A DNA stretch of 64,000 bases, taken from NCBI GenBank assembly GCA_050157065.1, contig CP189573.1. The stretch is one strand, 5' to 3'. This DNA is from Avipropionibacterium sp050157065 (lineage in GTDB: Bacteria > Actinomycetota > Actinomycetes > Propionibacteriales > Propionibacteriaceae). Positions within the stretch are counted from its first letter, which is position 1. Each line of letters starts with the position of its first letter. Under the pieces are notes generated by a model. It saw nothing but the letters and a program-made list of their open reading frames with translations, was not told the origin of the DNA and did no database searches. Below are positions 24,544-33,752 of the stretch, one piece after another. The position numbers and the translations under genes were made by a program.

Positions 24544-25712
24544 CGCTGTTCGGGCAGGCTGTGGGTGAGCCGGGCGGCGATGGCGAAGGCCTCGGCGGCA
24601 CCCGGCCCGTCGCCGGCGAGCTCGAGCAGGTGGCCGTACGCGGCGAACACCCGGTGGTTGTGCCGTTGGGCCGGGTCGTGTCGTAGCTCCGCCAGCGCCG
24701 CCAACCCGGCAGCTGCACCGTGGGCCATCCCGATCGCGATCGCGAGGTTCAGTGTCACCGATGGCGACGGGGCGACGACGGCGAGCATCCGGTAGAGGAT
24801 GCAGATCTCCAGCCAGTCGGTCCGGGTGGGGTCGGTGGCCGCGGCATGGACACCGGCAATGGCCGCCTGCAGCTGGAACGGCCCGACGGGCCCGCGGGCG
24901 AGCACCCGTTCGAGCATGGCGGTGCCTCGGTCGATCTTGTCGCGGTGCCACCTGGTCCGGTCCTGTTCGGCCAGCGGGACGAGGTCGCCGGTCCCGGTCA
25001 ACCGGGCGGGGGTCCGGGCGTCGCTCAGCAGCATCAGCGCCAGCAGCCCGGTGGTCTCGTCGTCGTCGGGCACCGCGCGGTGCAGCTGTTCGGCCAACCG
25101 GATCGCCTCACCGGTGAGGTCGGTGTCGATCACCGTCTCGCCGCCCGAGCTGGTGTACCCCTCGTTGAACACGAGGTGGAGGACGTGGCGCACCCCGTGC
25201 AACCGCTCGGCCACCTCGTCGGCCGGGACGTGCCCGAACGTGGCACCGTGCTTGCGCAGGGTCGCCTTCGCCCGGGAGATGCGCTGGGCCATGGTCGCCT
25301 CCGGCACCCAGAACCCGGCGGCGATCTGTGCGGTGGACAGCCCGGCCACGGCCCGCAACGTCAACGCGATCCGCGACACCGGCGTCAGGCAGGGATCGCA
25401 ACACAGCAACAGGAGTTGGACGGTGTCGTCGCGCTCAACCGAGTCGGTGACGACCTCGTGGCGAGCAAGATCAACTTCCCGGCGGGCTCGGGCGGCGTCG
25501 CTGCGCTCGGCGTCGATCAGTTTACGGGAGGCGACCCGCACCAGCCACCCACGCGGGTTGTCCGGCACGCCATCGCGAGGCCACTGGACCGCGGCGGCGA
25601 GCAGTGCCTCCTGGACCGCGTCCTCGCAGCCGCCGAGATCGCCACTGCGACGCAGCAGTGCCGCGAGGACGGCCGGCGTGTGATCACGCCAGACGTCCCC
25701 GGACACGGTCAT
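24504..25712 (-). CDS. ECF sigma factor with long C-terminal extension (ECF42-like)
   Basis: 402 aa from ATG 25712. Region 2 lies in residues 1-90 (GGCEDAVQEALLAAAVQWPRDG, NPRGWLVRVASRKLIDAER). Region 4 follows (SRIALTLRAVAGLSTAQIAAGF, PEATMAQRISRAKATL). A roughly 220-residue TPR-like extension contains FNEGYTSSGG and the TDWLEICILYRML block. This architecture, plus a YCII (DGPF-type) protein encoded 16 bp upstream, defines the ECF42 group, which is known to activate DGPF genes without a classical anti-sigma factor. The 40-bp tail-to-tail overlap with the monooxygenase gene could give antisense interference. Confidence 0.9.
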   Translation of the reverse strand: MTVSGDVWRDHTPAVLAALLRRSGDLGGCEDAVQEALLAAAVQWPRDGVPDNPRGWLVRVASRKLIDAERSDAARARREVDLARHEVVTDSVERDDTVQLLLLCCDPCLTPVSRIALTLRAVAGLSTAQIAAGFWVPEATMAQRISRAKATLRKHGATFGHVPADEVAERLHGVRHVLHLVFNEGYTSSGGETVIDTDLTGEAIRLAEQLHRAVPDDDETTGLLALMLLSDARTPARLTGTGDLVPLAEQDRTRWHRDKIDRGTAMLERVLARGPVGPFQLQAAIAGVHAAATDPTRTDWLEICILYRMLAVVAPSPSVTLNLAIAIGMAHGAAAGLAALAELRHDPAQRHNHRVFAAYGHLLELAGDGPGAAEAFAIAARLTHSLPEQRYLNAKAAALGRP

Positions 25713-25728
25713 GCCACCCCGGCCACGG

Positions 25729-26121
25729 TCAGACGTCCTCGCCACCGGGCCACATGGTCGGCCGCAGTTCGACGGTCTCACCCGGCCCGCTCATCGCCGC
25801 GGCGATCTGTTCCGCGCGGGCCCGGTCGGCCACGTCGATCAGGAAGAACCCGGCGAAGTGCTCCTTCGACTCCGCGTACGGCCCGTCGCTCGCCACGGGC
25901 TTCCCCTCCGCCCAGCGATGCAGGGTGGCCGCCGCCGGGTCACCGAGTGCCTCACCGCCGAGCAGCTCACCGGACTCGGACAGTTCGGTCATCAACGCGT
26001 CGAACTCACGCCCCAGCTGCTCCCGCTGCTCGGCCGGCAGTGCCTGGTGCTCGGCCAGGTGGTCAGCGGTCGGATGGCCCCACGGCTGCGGGTTGGAATG
26101 GATCAGTACGACGAACTTCAT
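25729..26121 (-). CDS. YCII/DGPF-family protein
   Basis: 130 aa, starting MKFVVLIHSNP. The family signature is near residues 88-93 as SDGPYAESKEH followed by FAGFFLIDVADRARAEQIA. It is a small alpha-beta barrel of uncertain catalytic role that habitually accompanies ECF42 sigma factors. It is first in a two-gene operon, with the sigma factor start 16 bp downstream, and a matching ECF42-type promoter lies 51 bp upstream. Confidence 0.92.
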   Translation of the reverse strand: MKFVVLIHSNPQPWGHPTADHLAEHQALPAEQREQLGREFDALMTELSESGELLGGEALGDPAAATLHRWAEGKPVASDGPYAESKEHFAGFFLIDVADRARAEQIAAAMSGPGETVELRPTMWPGGEDV

Positions 26122-26171
26122 GGCGTCTCCTCAACTCGTCCGGGTGGTCGCTCCACCCGCTCACCCCGGAC

Positions 26172-26198
26172 GTCGGAACCGACCACCCTGCTTCGACA
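26172..26198 (-). promoter_or_regulatory. Candidate ECF42-dependent promoter
   Basis: On the minus strand TGTCGA (26198-26193), a 17-nt spacer and CGAC (26175-26172) match the reported ECF42 target pattern, TGTCGA at -35 and CGA/TC at -10, as I recall it. It lies upstream of the YCII-sigma operon, so the sigma factor probably activates its own operon. Confidence 0.65.
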
Positions 26199-26204
26199 TC
26201 GTCC

Positions 26205-27443
26205 TCAGGATGCGGCACGGGACTCCTCCAGCCAGCGTCCCGGGTCGGTCAGCACGACGTCCAGCCCGGCGTACGCGGCCCCGACCGCCGGACGGGTGGC
26301 CGGATCGACGTCCACCGAGATCGCGGTCTCGGCGTACGGGGCCGAGAGCACCCGGACCGTCATCTCCTCCCGCAGCAGCGGAACGATCCGGTCCGCCATG
26401 GCAGCGAGGTGACCACCCAGGACGACCTCGGGCAGGTCGAGCAGGTTCATGGCGCCCGAGACGGCGATCCCCAGTGCCCTGCCGGCACGATCGACGGCTT
26501 CCCGGGCAACCCGGTCACCGTCGGCCAGCGCGACCAGCAACTGCTCGGTGGTGTCGAGTCGAGCGGCGGCCAGGATGTGGGCCAGCCCGGCGACGGTCTC
26601 CAGGCATCCGGTGGCACCGCAGGCACACACCAGACCGTGCGGGTCGACGCACAGGTGGCCGATCTCGCCGGCCCAGCCGTGCTGGCCGGTCACCAGTTCG
26701 CCGTTGCTCACCACGGCGGAGCCGACCCCGACCTCGCCGGACACGTACAAGAAGGCGGAGTGCTTCCCCGGCCGACCGGGCGCCTCCAGGGCCAACGCCA
26801 GGGCGGCACAGTCCGCCTCGTTCCCGAGGGCGAAGTGCTGTCGCTCGACGGCCAGCCCTGCCTCGGCGAGCAACGGGACCGGCGCCACCCCCGTCCAGCC
26901 CAGGTTCGGGGCACGCAACACCTGCCGGCCCGGCACGTCGACCAGGCCCGGGATCGCCAGGTGGACGCCCGCGACCCGGGCCTCGGGAGGAAGTGCGTGG
27001 ATGCACTCGTTGGCGAGGTCGGCCACGACGGCCAGGCTCGCGGCCGGCCGCAGGTGGGCGAAGTCGCCCAGCCGGTGCCCCTCGGCCAGCACGTTGCCGG
27101 CCAGGTCGCTGACGTGTGCGAAGACATGCTCCACGCTCAGTTCGAGGCCCAGCGCAGCCACCGTCCCGGCCGCCGCGACCAGTGGTGTCGCCGGCCGTCC
27201 CCGGGCACCGGTCAACGGTTCCAACTCGGCCAGCAGTCCGCCCGCCATCAACTCGTCGACCAGTCTCGAGACGGTGGACCGCGTCATCCCGGTCCTGGCG
27301 GCCACATCAGCCCGGGACGGCGAGTCGCCGGTGAGCACGGCACGCAGCACCAGTCCGAGATTGGCCGATCGCAGACTGTGCTGTCGCATCACCGTCGGCT
27401 CGGCGGGTGTCGCCGGTGATCGGCGGTCCGCTCTCGTCGTCAT
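26205..27443 (-). CDS. ROK-family transcriptional repressor
   Basis: 412 aa from ATG 27443 (GAAGGTG upstream). The N-terminal winged helix covers about residues 20-80 (SRADVAARTGMTRSTVSRLVDELMAGGLL). The ROK sugar-kinase-like domain has the zinc motif CACGATGCLE (CxCGxxGCxE) and an ATP-site-like GVGSAVVSNGELVTG. XylR/NagC-type ROK repressors bind sugars. It is divergent from the DUF2264 gene across a 313-bp gap and may control the adjacent glycosidases (inference). Confidence 0.92.
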   Translation of the reverse strand: MTTRADRRSPATPAEPTVMRQHSLRSANLGLVLRAVLTGDSPSRADVAARTGMTRSTVSRLVDELMAGGLLAELEPLTGARGRPATPLVAAAGTVAALGLELSVEHVFAHVSDLAGNVLAEGHRLGDFAHLRPAASLAVVADLANECIHALPPEARVAGVHLAIPGLVDVPGRQVLRAPNLGWTGVAPVPLLAEAGLAVERQHFALGNEADCAALALALEAPGRPGKHSAFLYVSGEVGVGSAVVSNGELVTGQHGWAGEIGHLCVDPHGLVCACGATGCLETVAGLAHILAAARLDTTEQLLVALADGDRVAREAVDRAGRALGIAVSGAMNLLDLPEVVLGGHLAAMADRIVPLLREEMTVRVLSAPYAETAISVDVDPATRPAVGAAYAGLDVVLTDPGRWLEESRAAS

Positions 27444-27756
27444 GCGCGACACCTTCGTCAGCGGGCAGGCCTGACGCCCCTCCCCAGGAGTTTCCGAACG
27501 TAGCACCGGTGTGGCGACCGAGGACAGCATCGCCGGACATGCCGTTGATCACATGGGCCCGTACGCGGTGCTGCTTGCCACAACCGGCAACGCTGCGGTT
27601 CCCGCCTGTCGCGAAACCCGTTCTCCGGTGGAACAGTCGCTCACCGGGCGTCGGCGGTGTCGGGCCACGGGTCGGACATGGGCACCGAGACGCGGCAGAC
27701 CCTGCAACCGCATACATGACATGCTGGGGAAGCCATCGAACGAAGGAGTCCTGATC
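27444..27756. other. Intergenic region between the ROK repressor and DUF2264 genes
   Basis: There is no convincing gene here. It contains a small inverted repeat TTGCC-N6-GGCAA (27575-27590), a candidate ROK or other repressor site, and CATACATGACATGC near 27711-27724. The ribosome site GAAGGAG of the DUF2264 gene is at its right end. No good -35/-10 pair was recognised. Confidence 0.4.
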
Positions 27757-29736
27757 ATGGCTGACGGTCCGCCCACCGACACCGCGATCCGGGCCGCGGC
27801 CCGTCACGGGTTGGCCTGGCCCACCGAGGATCGCGAGCTGTCGCCGTACACGGGGTGGACGCGTGATCATCTGGCGACCTTCGCCGACGCCGTCCTGCTC
27901 GGGGTGCGGCCGTACGCCTCGACGGACCATGCAAGGATCCGGCTGCCCGGGCGGCCGAGTGCGCACGGTCCTGACACCGATGACCTCGAGGCGTTCGCCC
28001 GATCGTTCGAGCTGGCCGCGATGCGGTTGGCCGGCAGCGACGACGACCCGTACGGCTTCGCCGACTGGTACGCCGCCGGGTTGCGGGCCGGTACCGACCC
28101 GCACTCACCCACGGCCTGGCCCCGCCCCGACGTCGACGCCCAGTCGCGGGTGGAGGCGTGCTCCATCGCCCTGGGCCTGCACCTCAGTCGGCGTTGGCTG
28201 TGGGACCGACTCCCCGATCATGATCAACAACTGATCGTGGACTGGCTGTCGACCGTGGTGGGCCTGCGGTTCCCGACGAACAACTGGGTCTGGTTCCAAC
28301 TCGTCGTGGAGGCCTTCCTCGCCTCGGTCGGCGCCGACTGGTCCGCCGACGACGTCGCCCACGACCTCGCCGTGCACGAGGGCCTGTACCGCGATGTCGG
28401 CTGGTACTCCGACGGGGCGGAACGATCCTTCGACCACTACGGCGGCTGGGTGCTGCAGTTCCATCCGATCCTGTGGGCCGAGTTCGCCCCACCGGCGATG
28501 TGCCCACCCGAGCTCCGCAGTCGGTTCCATGATCGACTCCAGACGTTCACCGCCGACGCCGCGCTGCTGGTGGGCGGCGACGGGGCGCCGCTGATCCAGG
28601 GCCGCAGCCTGATCTACCGGTACGCCGTCGCCGGTCCGTTCTGGCTGGCCGCAGAGGTGGGTGCCACCGACCTGTCCCCCGGGCTGGTCCGGCGGATCGG
28701 TGCCGGCATGGTGCAGCACTTCGCCGGCCACGGGGTCCCCGACGAACGCGGCCTGCTCACGCTGGGGCTGCGGCACGAATGGCCGGCCATGGCACAGACG
28801 TACTCCGCGCCCGGGTCGCCCTACTGGTCGAGCCGTGGCCTGTACGGGCTGGCGCTGCCCGCCGACCATCCGGTGTGGACCGCCGTCGAGCAGCCCCTCC
28901 CGGTCGAGAAGCATGATCAGCTCAACGCCTTGCCGGTGCCGGGGTGGCTGGTGTCGAGCACCGCACGCGACGGGATCGTCCGGGTGATCAACCACGGCAC
29001 CGACCACTCGACCCTCGGCGACGACCGGAGCGATGCGCCGATGTACGCCCGGCTCGGCTACTCCACCGCCACCGCACCCACGGTCACCGGGACCACCCAG
29101 ACCTCGCCGCTCGACGGTGCGATCGCGCTGGTCGACCCGGACGGCCGACGGACGCACCGCAACGGGTTCGCCACCGTGCGCTGTGAGGTCGGCGACGGCG
29201 TCGGCGTCGCCGTGTCACGTGCCCATGGTCACTGGGTCGACGTGCCGGTGCGCCGGGACCAGGACCCTGGTCGCGGCCGTGTCGGTGAACTCACCCCGGG
29301 CCCGGAGTTGATCATGGCCTCGGTCGTCCGCGGCCCGGTCGAGGTACGGCTGGCCACGGTGCTCGGCGACCCCGGGCTGGCACAGCTGGAGATGAGTGGC
29401 TGGGCGGTCGCCTCCCCGGACCCGGTCGACAGCGTCACCGAGCCGGGTACCGCGCGGGTCCACGGCCCGGTCACCTCGACGATGCACGACCTGGGCGGCC
29501 TGCCGATGTCTCGGATCCAGGGTGAGGTGGACAGCAGCCCGCTGGGCCACCACGTCGGCGTACCGGCGCTGCGCAGCGCCGGGCCGGCGGTCCCGGGGCG
29601 GTGCCATGCGGCGGCGGTCGTGCTGACCGGCGCGGAGGTCGACCCACCCGGCCTGCCGACGGTCGAGGTCGACGGTGACGGCGAGGCCGTGATCACCTGG
29701 CCCGACGGCCGACGGACGAACCTCCGTCTCAGCTGA
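27757..29736 (+). CDS. DUF2264 family protein, probable glycoside hydrolase (GH154-type)
   Basis: 659 aa from ATG 27757 behind GAAGGAG; longer in-frame starts lie in the intergenic region. The first about 380 residues form the DUF2264 alpha/alpha-barrel (YTGWTRDHLATFADAVLLGVRPY, NNWVWFQLVVEAFL, YSDGAERSFDHYGGWVLQFHPILW). The rest is a beta-rich C-terminal domain. DUF2264 proteins have been placed with GH154 beta-glucuronidases, which suggests removal of uronic acid caps; this assignment is from family knowledge. No signal peptide. It converges on the alpha-L-rhamnosidase with an 8-bp overlap. Codon use includes unusually many GAT-CAT/TGATCA stretches. Confidence 0.82.
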   Translation: MADGPPTDTAIRAAARHGLAWPTEDRELSPYTGWTRDHLATFADAVLLGVRPYASTDHARIRLPGRPSAHGPDTDDLEAFARSFELAAMRLAGSDDDPYGFADWYAAGLRAGTDPHSPTAWPRPDVDAQSRVEACSIALGLHLSRRWLWDRLPDHDQQLIVDWLSTVVGLRFPTNNWVWFQLVVEAFLASVGADWSADDVAHDLAVHEGLYRDVGWYSDGAERSFDHYGGWVLQFHPILWAEFAPPAMCPPELRSRFHDRLQTFTADAALLVGGDGAPLIQGRSLIYRYAVAGPFWLAAEVGATDLSPGLVRRIGAGMVQHFAGHGVPDERGLLTLGLRHEWPAMAQTYSAPGSPYWSSRGLYGLALPADHPVWTAVEQPLPVEKHDQLNALPVPGWLVSSTARDGIVRVINHGTDHSTLGDDRSDAPMYARLGYSTATAPTVTGTTQTSPLDGAIALVDPDGRRTHRNGFATVRCEVGDGVGVAVSRAHGHWVDVPVRRDQDPGRGRVGELTPGPELIMASVVRGPVEVRLATVLGDPGLAQLEMSGWAVASPDPVDSVTEPGTARVHGPVTSTMHDLGGLPMSRIQGEVDSSPLGHHVGVPALRSAGPAVPGRCHAAAVVLTGAEVDPPGLPTVEVDGDGEAVITWPDGRRTNLRLS

Positions 29737-31960
29737 ACACCGGCGCCGGCTCGGTGAACTCGTGCCGGCCGCCGACGACCTCGTGCACGGTGCCCGACGG
29801 CAGGACGATCTCGCCCGGCGTGTCGGCCGGGATCTCCACCGTCACACGAAACTCGTCGTCGGTGAGCTGCCAGGCCGAACTGATCCTGCCGCGGCGACTG
29901 TCGAGGTCGGCACGCGCCCACGTCAGTCCCGGGCCCGGCACCGGTGCGATCCGGACGCGGGCGTAGCCGGGCTCCGCCGCACGGATCCCGGCCACCGCCT
30001 GGTGCAGCCAGTCCGCCACCGCACCGAGGGCGTAGTGGTTGAAGCTGGTCATCGATCCCGGATTGATCGACCCGTCCGGCAGCATCGAGTCCCACCGCTC
30101 CCAGATCGTGGTGGCCCCCATCGTCACCGGATACAGCCAGGACGGGCAGTCGGTCTGCAGCAGCAGTGCGTAGGCGTCGGCGACGTGCCCGGTCTCGCTC
30201 AGCGCCCAGGTCACGAACGGGGTGCCGGCGAACCCGGTCGAGATCCGGTGCCCGGACGCGGTGACCAGTTCGGCGAGCCGCTCGCCGGCCGCGGCCGTAC
30301 CCGCCTCGTCCAACAACCCGAAGTAGATCGCGAGCGCATACACGGTCGTGCAGTCGGAGTGGATCCGGCCGTCGCCGGTCACGTAGTGATCATGGAACGC
30401 CCGCCGCGTGGTGGCCGCCACCGCGGCAAACCGCTCTTGATCATCGGCGCGGCCGAGCAGGCCGGCGACCTCGGCGGTGATCATGGCCGACCGGTACAGG
30501 CAGGCGGTGGCGACCACGCCCGGGTCGGCCTTCGCCTGCGCCGGGGCCTCCGGTGGCGCATCCGGGTCGAGCCAGTCCCCGTACTGGAAGCCGGTGTCCC
30601 ACAAGCCGTTCGGCGACGTCGCCGCAGCCACCGAGTCCAGGTGCAGCACCATGGCCGGGTAGTGCTCGGCGAGCCGCTCGCGATCCCCGTACGCCTGCCA
30701 CAGGGCCCACGGCACCCACACGGCGGCGTCTCCCCACACCGCCGTGGCGCCCCGGTCGTTGTGCGGCGCGTCGGAGAACTTCAAGATGTCGGGGACCACC
30801 ATCGGCACGGTGCCGCGATGCGCGGTCTCGGCCTGCAGGTCGAGCAGCCACGAGTGCAGCAGGTCGGCGCAGTCGTACACGAAGGTCGCGGTCGGGGCGA
30901 AGGCGGCGATGTCACCGGTCCACCCCAGCCGCTCGTCGCGCTGCGGACAGTCGGTCGGGATGTGGAGGAAGTTGCCCCGCTGGCTGCGCACCACGTTGGC
31001 GTGGAACTGGTTCAACAACGGTTCGGAGCACTCGAAGCCACCGGTTCGCCGCATGGCCGAGTGCACCACCACGGCCTGCAGGTCGGCGGCGTTCAGTGCC
31101 CCCGGCCAGCCGGTCACCTCCGCGTACCGGAAGCCGTGGAAGGTGAGGGTCGGCTCCACCACGGTGGCGACGTCGCTGCAGGTGATCACGTCGGTCGCCT
31201 TCGCCGACCGCAGCGGCCGCGTCCCCAGTTCCCCGGCCTCGAGCACCTCGGCATGCCGCAGGGTGATCACCCGTCCCGGGTCGGCCGGTGAGGTGAACCG
31301 GATCCAGCCGACCAGGTTCACCCCGAAGTCGACCAGGGTCCGACCCGACGGCGACTGCCAGATCCGCTGTGGGGGGACGACCTCGTGCCGTACGACATCG
31401 GGCCCGACCTGGGCGACCAGCGTGCTGCGATCGAACTCCACGGCGCGGACCGGTCGCGGCGCTCCCGGCGTGCGGCGCAGGTCGACGTGCTGCCCGCCGT
31501 ACAGGCTGTTGTCGGTGGTACGGCTGCCGACGGCGGTCCACGCGGTGTCGGTGTGCACCTGCTGGACGTACCCGTCGGCGTACTCGATCGTCAAGGTGGC
31601 GACGAAGCCGAGCTCGTCGCCGTACCCGAGGTCGGCCCCCTCCCAGCCGAGGCGACCCCGCCACCAGCCGTTGCCCAGTTCGACACAGACGTCGTTGGCC
31701 GGCTCCAACAGCGAGGTCACGTCGATCGTCGCCACCGGCAGGTGCCATTCGTACGACGTCCAGCCCGGTGCGAGCACCGCCGGTGAGGCGGGTCGACCGT
31801 TCAGCCGGACCTCGTACACCCCGTGGGCGGTGGCGGCCAGGCTGCCGCGGACCACCGCACCGTGGCTGGGGTCGAGGGCGAAGGTCGTTCCGAGGACGAC
31901 CGCCGGGTCGTCCGACTCCGGCGAGGCGATCATCACCGCATCGTTCAGCAACTGAGTCAC
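29729..31960 (-). CDS. Alpha-L-rhamnosidase (GH78)
   Basis: 743 aa from GTG 31960, chosen because TACGCT lies 7 nt upstream; an ATG at 32017 is the longer alternative. N-terminal beta domains (HGVYEVRLNGRPASP, LGNGWWRGRLGW) precede the (alpha/alpha)6 barrel, which has the canonical PTDCPQRDERLGWTGD (residues 335-350, E343 in the acid position) and TIWERWDSMLPDGS as the second acidic site. A C-terminal beta domain ends the protein. GH78 enzymes invert and remove terminal alpha-L-rhamnose. No signal peptide, so it probably acts on imported oligosaccharides. Confidence 0.93.
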   Translation of the reverse strand: MTQLLNDAVMIASPESDDPAVVLGTTFALDPSHGAVVRGSLAATAHGVYEVRLNGRPASPAVLAPGWTSYEWHLPVATIDVTSLLEPANDVCVELGNGWWRGRLGWEGADLGYGDELGFVATLTIEYADGYVQQVHTDTAWTAVGSRTTDNSLYGGQHVDLRRTPGAPRPVRAVEFDRSTLVAQVGPDVVRHEVVPPQRIWQSPSGRTLVDFGVNLVGWIRFTSPADPGRVITLRHAEVLEAGELGTRPLRSAKATDVITCSDVATVVEPTLTFHGFRYAEVTGWPGALNAADLQAVVVHSAMRRTGGFECSEPLLNQFHANVVRSQRGNFLHIPTDCPQRDERLGWTGDIAAFAPTATFVYDCADLLHSWLLDLQAETAHRGTVPMVVPDILKFSDAPHNDRGATAVWGDAAVWVPWALWQAYGDRERLAEHYPAMVLHLDSVAAATSPNGLWDTGFQYGDWLDPDAPPEAPAQAKADPGVVATACLYRSAMITAEVAGLLGRADDQERFAAVAATTRRAFHDHYVTGDGRIHSDCTTVYALAIYFGLLDEAGTAAAGERLAELVTASGHRISTGFAGTPFVTWALSETGHVADAYALLLQTDCPSWLYPVTMGATTIWERWDSMLPDGSINPGSMTSFNHYALGAVADWLHQAVAGIRAAEPGYARVRIAPVPGPGLTWARADLDSRRGRISSAWQLTDDEFRVTVEIPADTPGEIVLPSGTVHEVVGGRHEFTEPAPVFS

Positions 31961-31967
31961 CCGGCCG

Positions 31968-32016
31968 AGCGTAGTGCTGAGCCCGATGGCGCGGAGCACG
32001 GCGTTGAAACGTCTCA
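31968..32016 (-). promoter_or_regulatory. Leaderless -10 box and LacI-like palindrome of the rhamnosidase gene
   Basis: TACGCT (31973-31968, minus strand) sits 7 nt before GTG 31960. Further upstream TGAGACGTTTCA (32016-32005) is a 12-bp palindrome with one mismatched pair, close to the TGAAACGTTTCA sites of LacI-family sugar regulators. No LacI gene is in the window. Confidence 0.45.
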
Positions 32017-32174
32017 TGACCTGGCCGGAAGAATGTTCGTCGGATCGGGAATAGGCCTCCTCCGGGCGAGGTTGACGCCGACGTGGAACGCCCGCCCTGC
32101 CTGCACCTGCCGTGGCAGCGGCTGCACGTCGACCTGATGCGTGCGGTCAGCTGCCGTTGTCGGCGACCCCGCTC

Positions 32175-32210
32175 GGCCTGACCCCTCGTCCCGGACGAGG
32201 CCGGTCGGCC
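32175..32210. other. Strong stem-loop before the symporter gene
   Basis: The core CCTCGTCC-C-GGACGAGG (32184-32200) is perfectly palindromic and is flanked by GGCCTGACC (32175-32183) and GGTCGGCC (32203-32210), which also pair with one bulge. It lies in the 282-338 bp gap between the rhamnosidase and symporter genes. It may be an attenuator in the symporter leader or a dimer-binding site. Nothing else is recognised in this gap. Confidence 0.5.
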
Positions 32211-32298
32211 TCACGCCCCCCACCCGTGACGCCCCATCCGGCGATGCCCTCATCCCGTGTTGCGTGCGCGTCGACCCACATCACCCTGAGGAACAGCC

Positions 32299-33735
32299 AT
32301 GTCCACCACCACGTCACCCGCGGCCGCCGAGGCGCCCGCACCCGAACGCCGCCGCGGCATCCCGTTCTGGGCCCAGGTCTTCATCGGCCTCGGCGTCGGG
32401 ATCGTGCTCGGCTTCGTCGCCCGCCGTTTCGAGCTCGACTGGCTCGCCACCACCTTGGAGACGGTCGGCGGCACGTTCGTCCAGTTGCTCAAGGTCATCG
32501 TCGTCCCGCTCGTGCTGACCGCGATCATCGTGTCGATCGCCAACCTGCGCCAGGTCTCCAACGCCGCCAAGCTGGCCGTCCAGACCCTGGCTTGGTTCGC
32601 GATCACCGCCACCGCCTCGGTGGCCGTCGGCATCGGCCTGGGACTGCTCACCAACCCGGGGCAGCACGCCAACCTCGACACCACCGCCGGCGAGGCCCCC
32701 TCGCGCACCGGTTCGTGGCTCGACTTCCTGAACTCCATCGTGCCGGGCAACATCCTCGGGCTGGACGTGTCGAGCCGCCTGCGGGAGTCCGGCGAGTCGA
32801 TCAGCGTCTCGTCCAGTCTGTCGTTCAACGTGCTGCAGCTCGTGGTGATCGGCATCGCGATCGGTGCGGCGGCGCTCGCCGTCGGCAAGAAGGCCGACCC
32901 GTTCGTCAACTTCACCCGGAGTGCCCTGGAGATCTTCTCCAAGCTGGTCTGGTGGGTGATCCGGTTGTCCCCGATCGGCACCGCGGCGCTCATCGGCCGC
33001 GCGGTCGCGATCTACGAGTGGGACGTGATGGCGGCCCTGGGCGTGTTCACCCTGGACGTGTACATCGGCTGCTTCATCGTGCTGCTGGTCATCTACCCGA
33101 TCGTGGCGCGGATCAACGGGCTCAGCCCGCTCAAGTTCTACGCCGGCGCCTGGCCGGCGATCCAGTTCGCGTTCGTGTCGCGCAGCTCGATCGGCACCCT
33201 GCCACTGACCCAGCGGGTCACCACCCGCAACCTCGGAGTGGCACCGGAGTACGCCAGCTTCTCGGTCCCGATCGGTGCCACCACCAAGATGGACGGCTGC
33301 GCCGCCATCTACCCGGCGCTGGCCGCGATCACCGTCGCACAGCTCTTCGGCGTACAGCTCGGCGTGATCGACTACGTGCTGATCGCCTTCGTCTCGGTGG
33401 TCGGCTCGGCCGCGACCGCCGGTCTGACCGGCGCGGTCGTGATGCTGACGCTGACCCTGGCCACCCTCGGGCTGCCGCTGGAAGGGGTCGGCCTGCTGCT
33501 GGCCATCGACCCGATCCTGGACATGATCCGGACCGCCACCAACGTCGCCGGGCAGGCCCTCGTGCCGACCATCGTGGCGAAGCGGAACGGGCTGCTCGAC
33601 CGGGAGCGGTACGACTCCAACCGGTTCTCGACGGCCGCCGAGCGCCTCGAGGAGTCGGAGGACGACCTGACCCTCACCGGCGACGCCGACGAGTCCGCCG
33701 AGAAGTCGCGGGAGAAGGTGCTGGCCGGAGTCTGA
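32299..33735 (+). CDS. Dicarboxylate/amino acid:cation symporter (DAACS family)
   Basis: 478 aa, ATG behind GAGGAA. Eight transmembrane segments and two re-entrant loops are expected. HP1 is visible as SRSSIGTLPLT and TM7 as ATTKMDGCAAIYPALAAITVAQ (the NMDG motif reads KMDG). TM8 is LLAIDPILDMIRTATNVAGQALV. Such Na+- or H+-coupled carriers import C4-dicarboxylates or acidic amino acids. A 25-residue acidic C-terminal tail is present. Monocistronic; it ends before an inverted repeat shared with the convergent LarA-like gene. Confidence 0.93.
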   Translation: MSTTTSPAAAEAPAPERRRGIPFWAQVFIGLGVGIVLGFVARRFELDWLATTLETVGGTFVQLLKVIVVPLVLTAIIVSIANLRQVSNAAKLAVQTLAWFAITATASVAVGIGLGLLTNPGQHANLDTTAGEAPSRTGSWLDFLNSIVPGNILGLDVSSRLRESGESISVSSSLSFNVLQLVVIGIAIGAAALAVGKKADPFVNFTRSALEIFSKLVWWVIRLSPIGTAALIGRAVAIYEWDVMAALGVFTLDVYIGCFIVLLVIYPIVARINGLSPLKFYAGAWPAIQFAFVSRSSIGTLPLTQRVTTRNLGVAPEYASFSVPIGATTKMDGCAAIYPALAAITVAQLFGVQLGVIDYVLIAFVSVVGSAATAGLTGAVVMLTLTLATLGLPLEGVGLLLAIDPILDMIRTATNVAGQALVPTIVAKRNGLLDRERYDSNRFSTAAERLEESEDDLTLTGDADESAEKSREKVLAGV

Positions 33736-33752
33736 GGCTGGCGGCGCTCGTT

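Noticed and set aside
10279..27724. TGACATGC shared by 10284-10291 and 27717-27724 as a common operator
   Set aside because: Only 8 bases match and the flanks do not form a consistent palindrome. Chance is likely.
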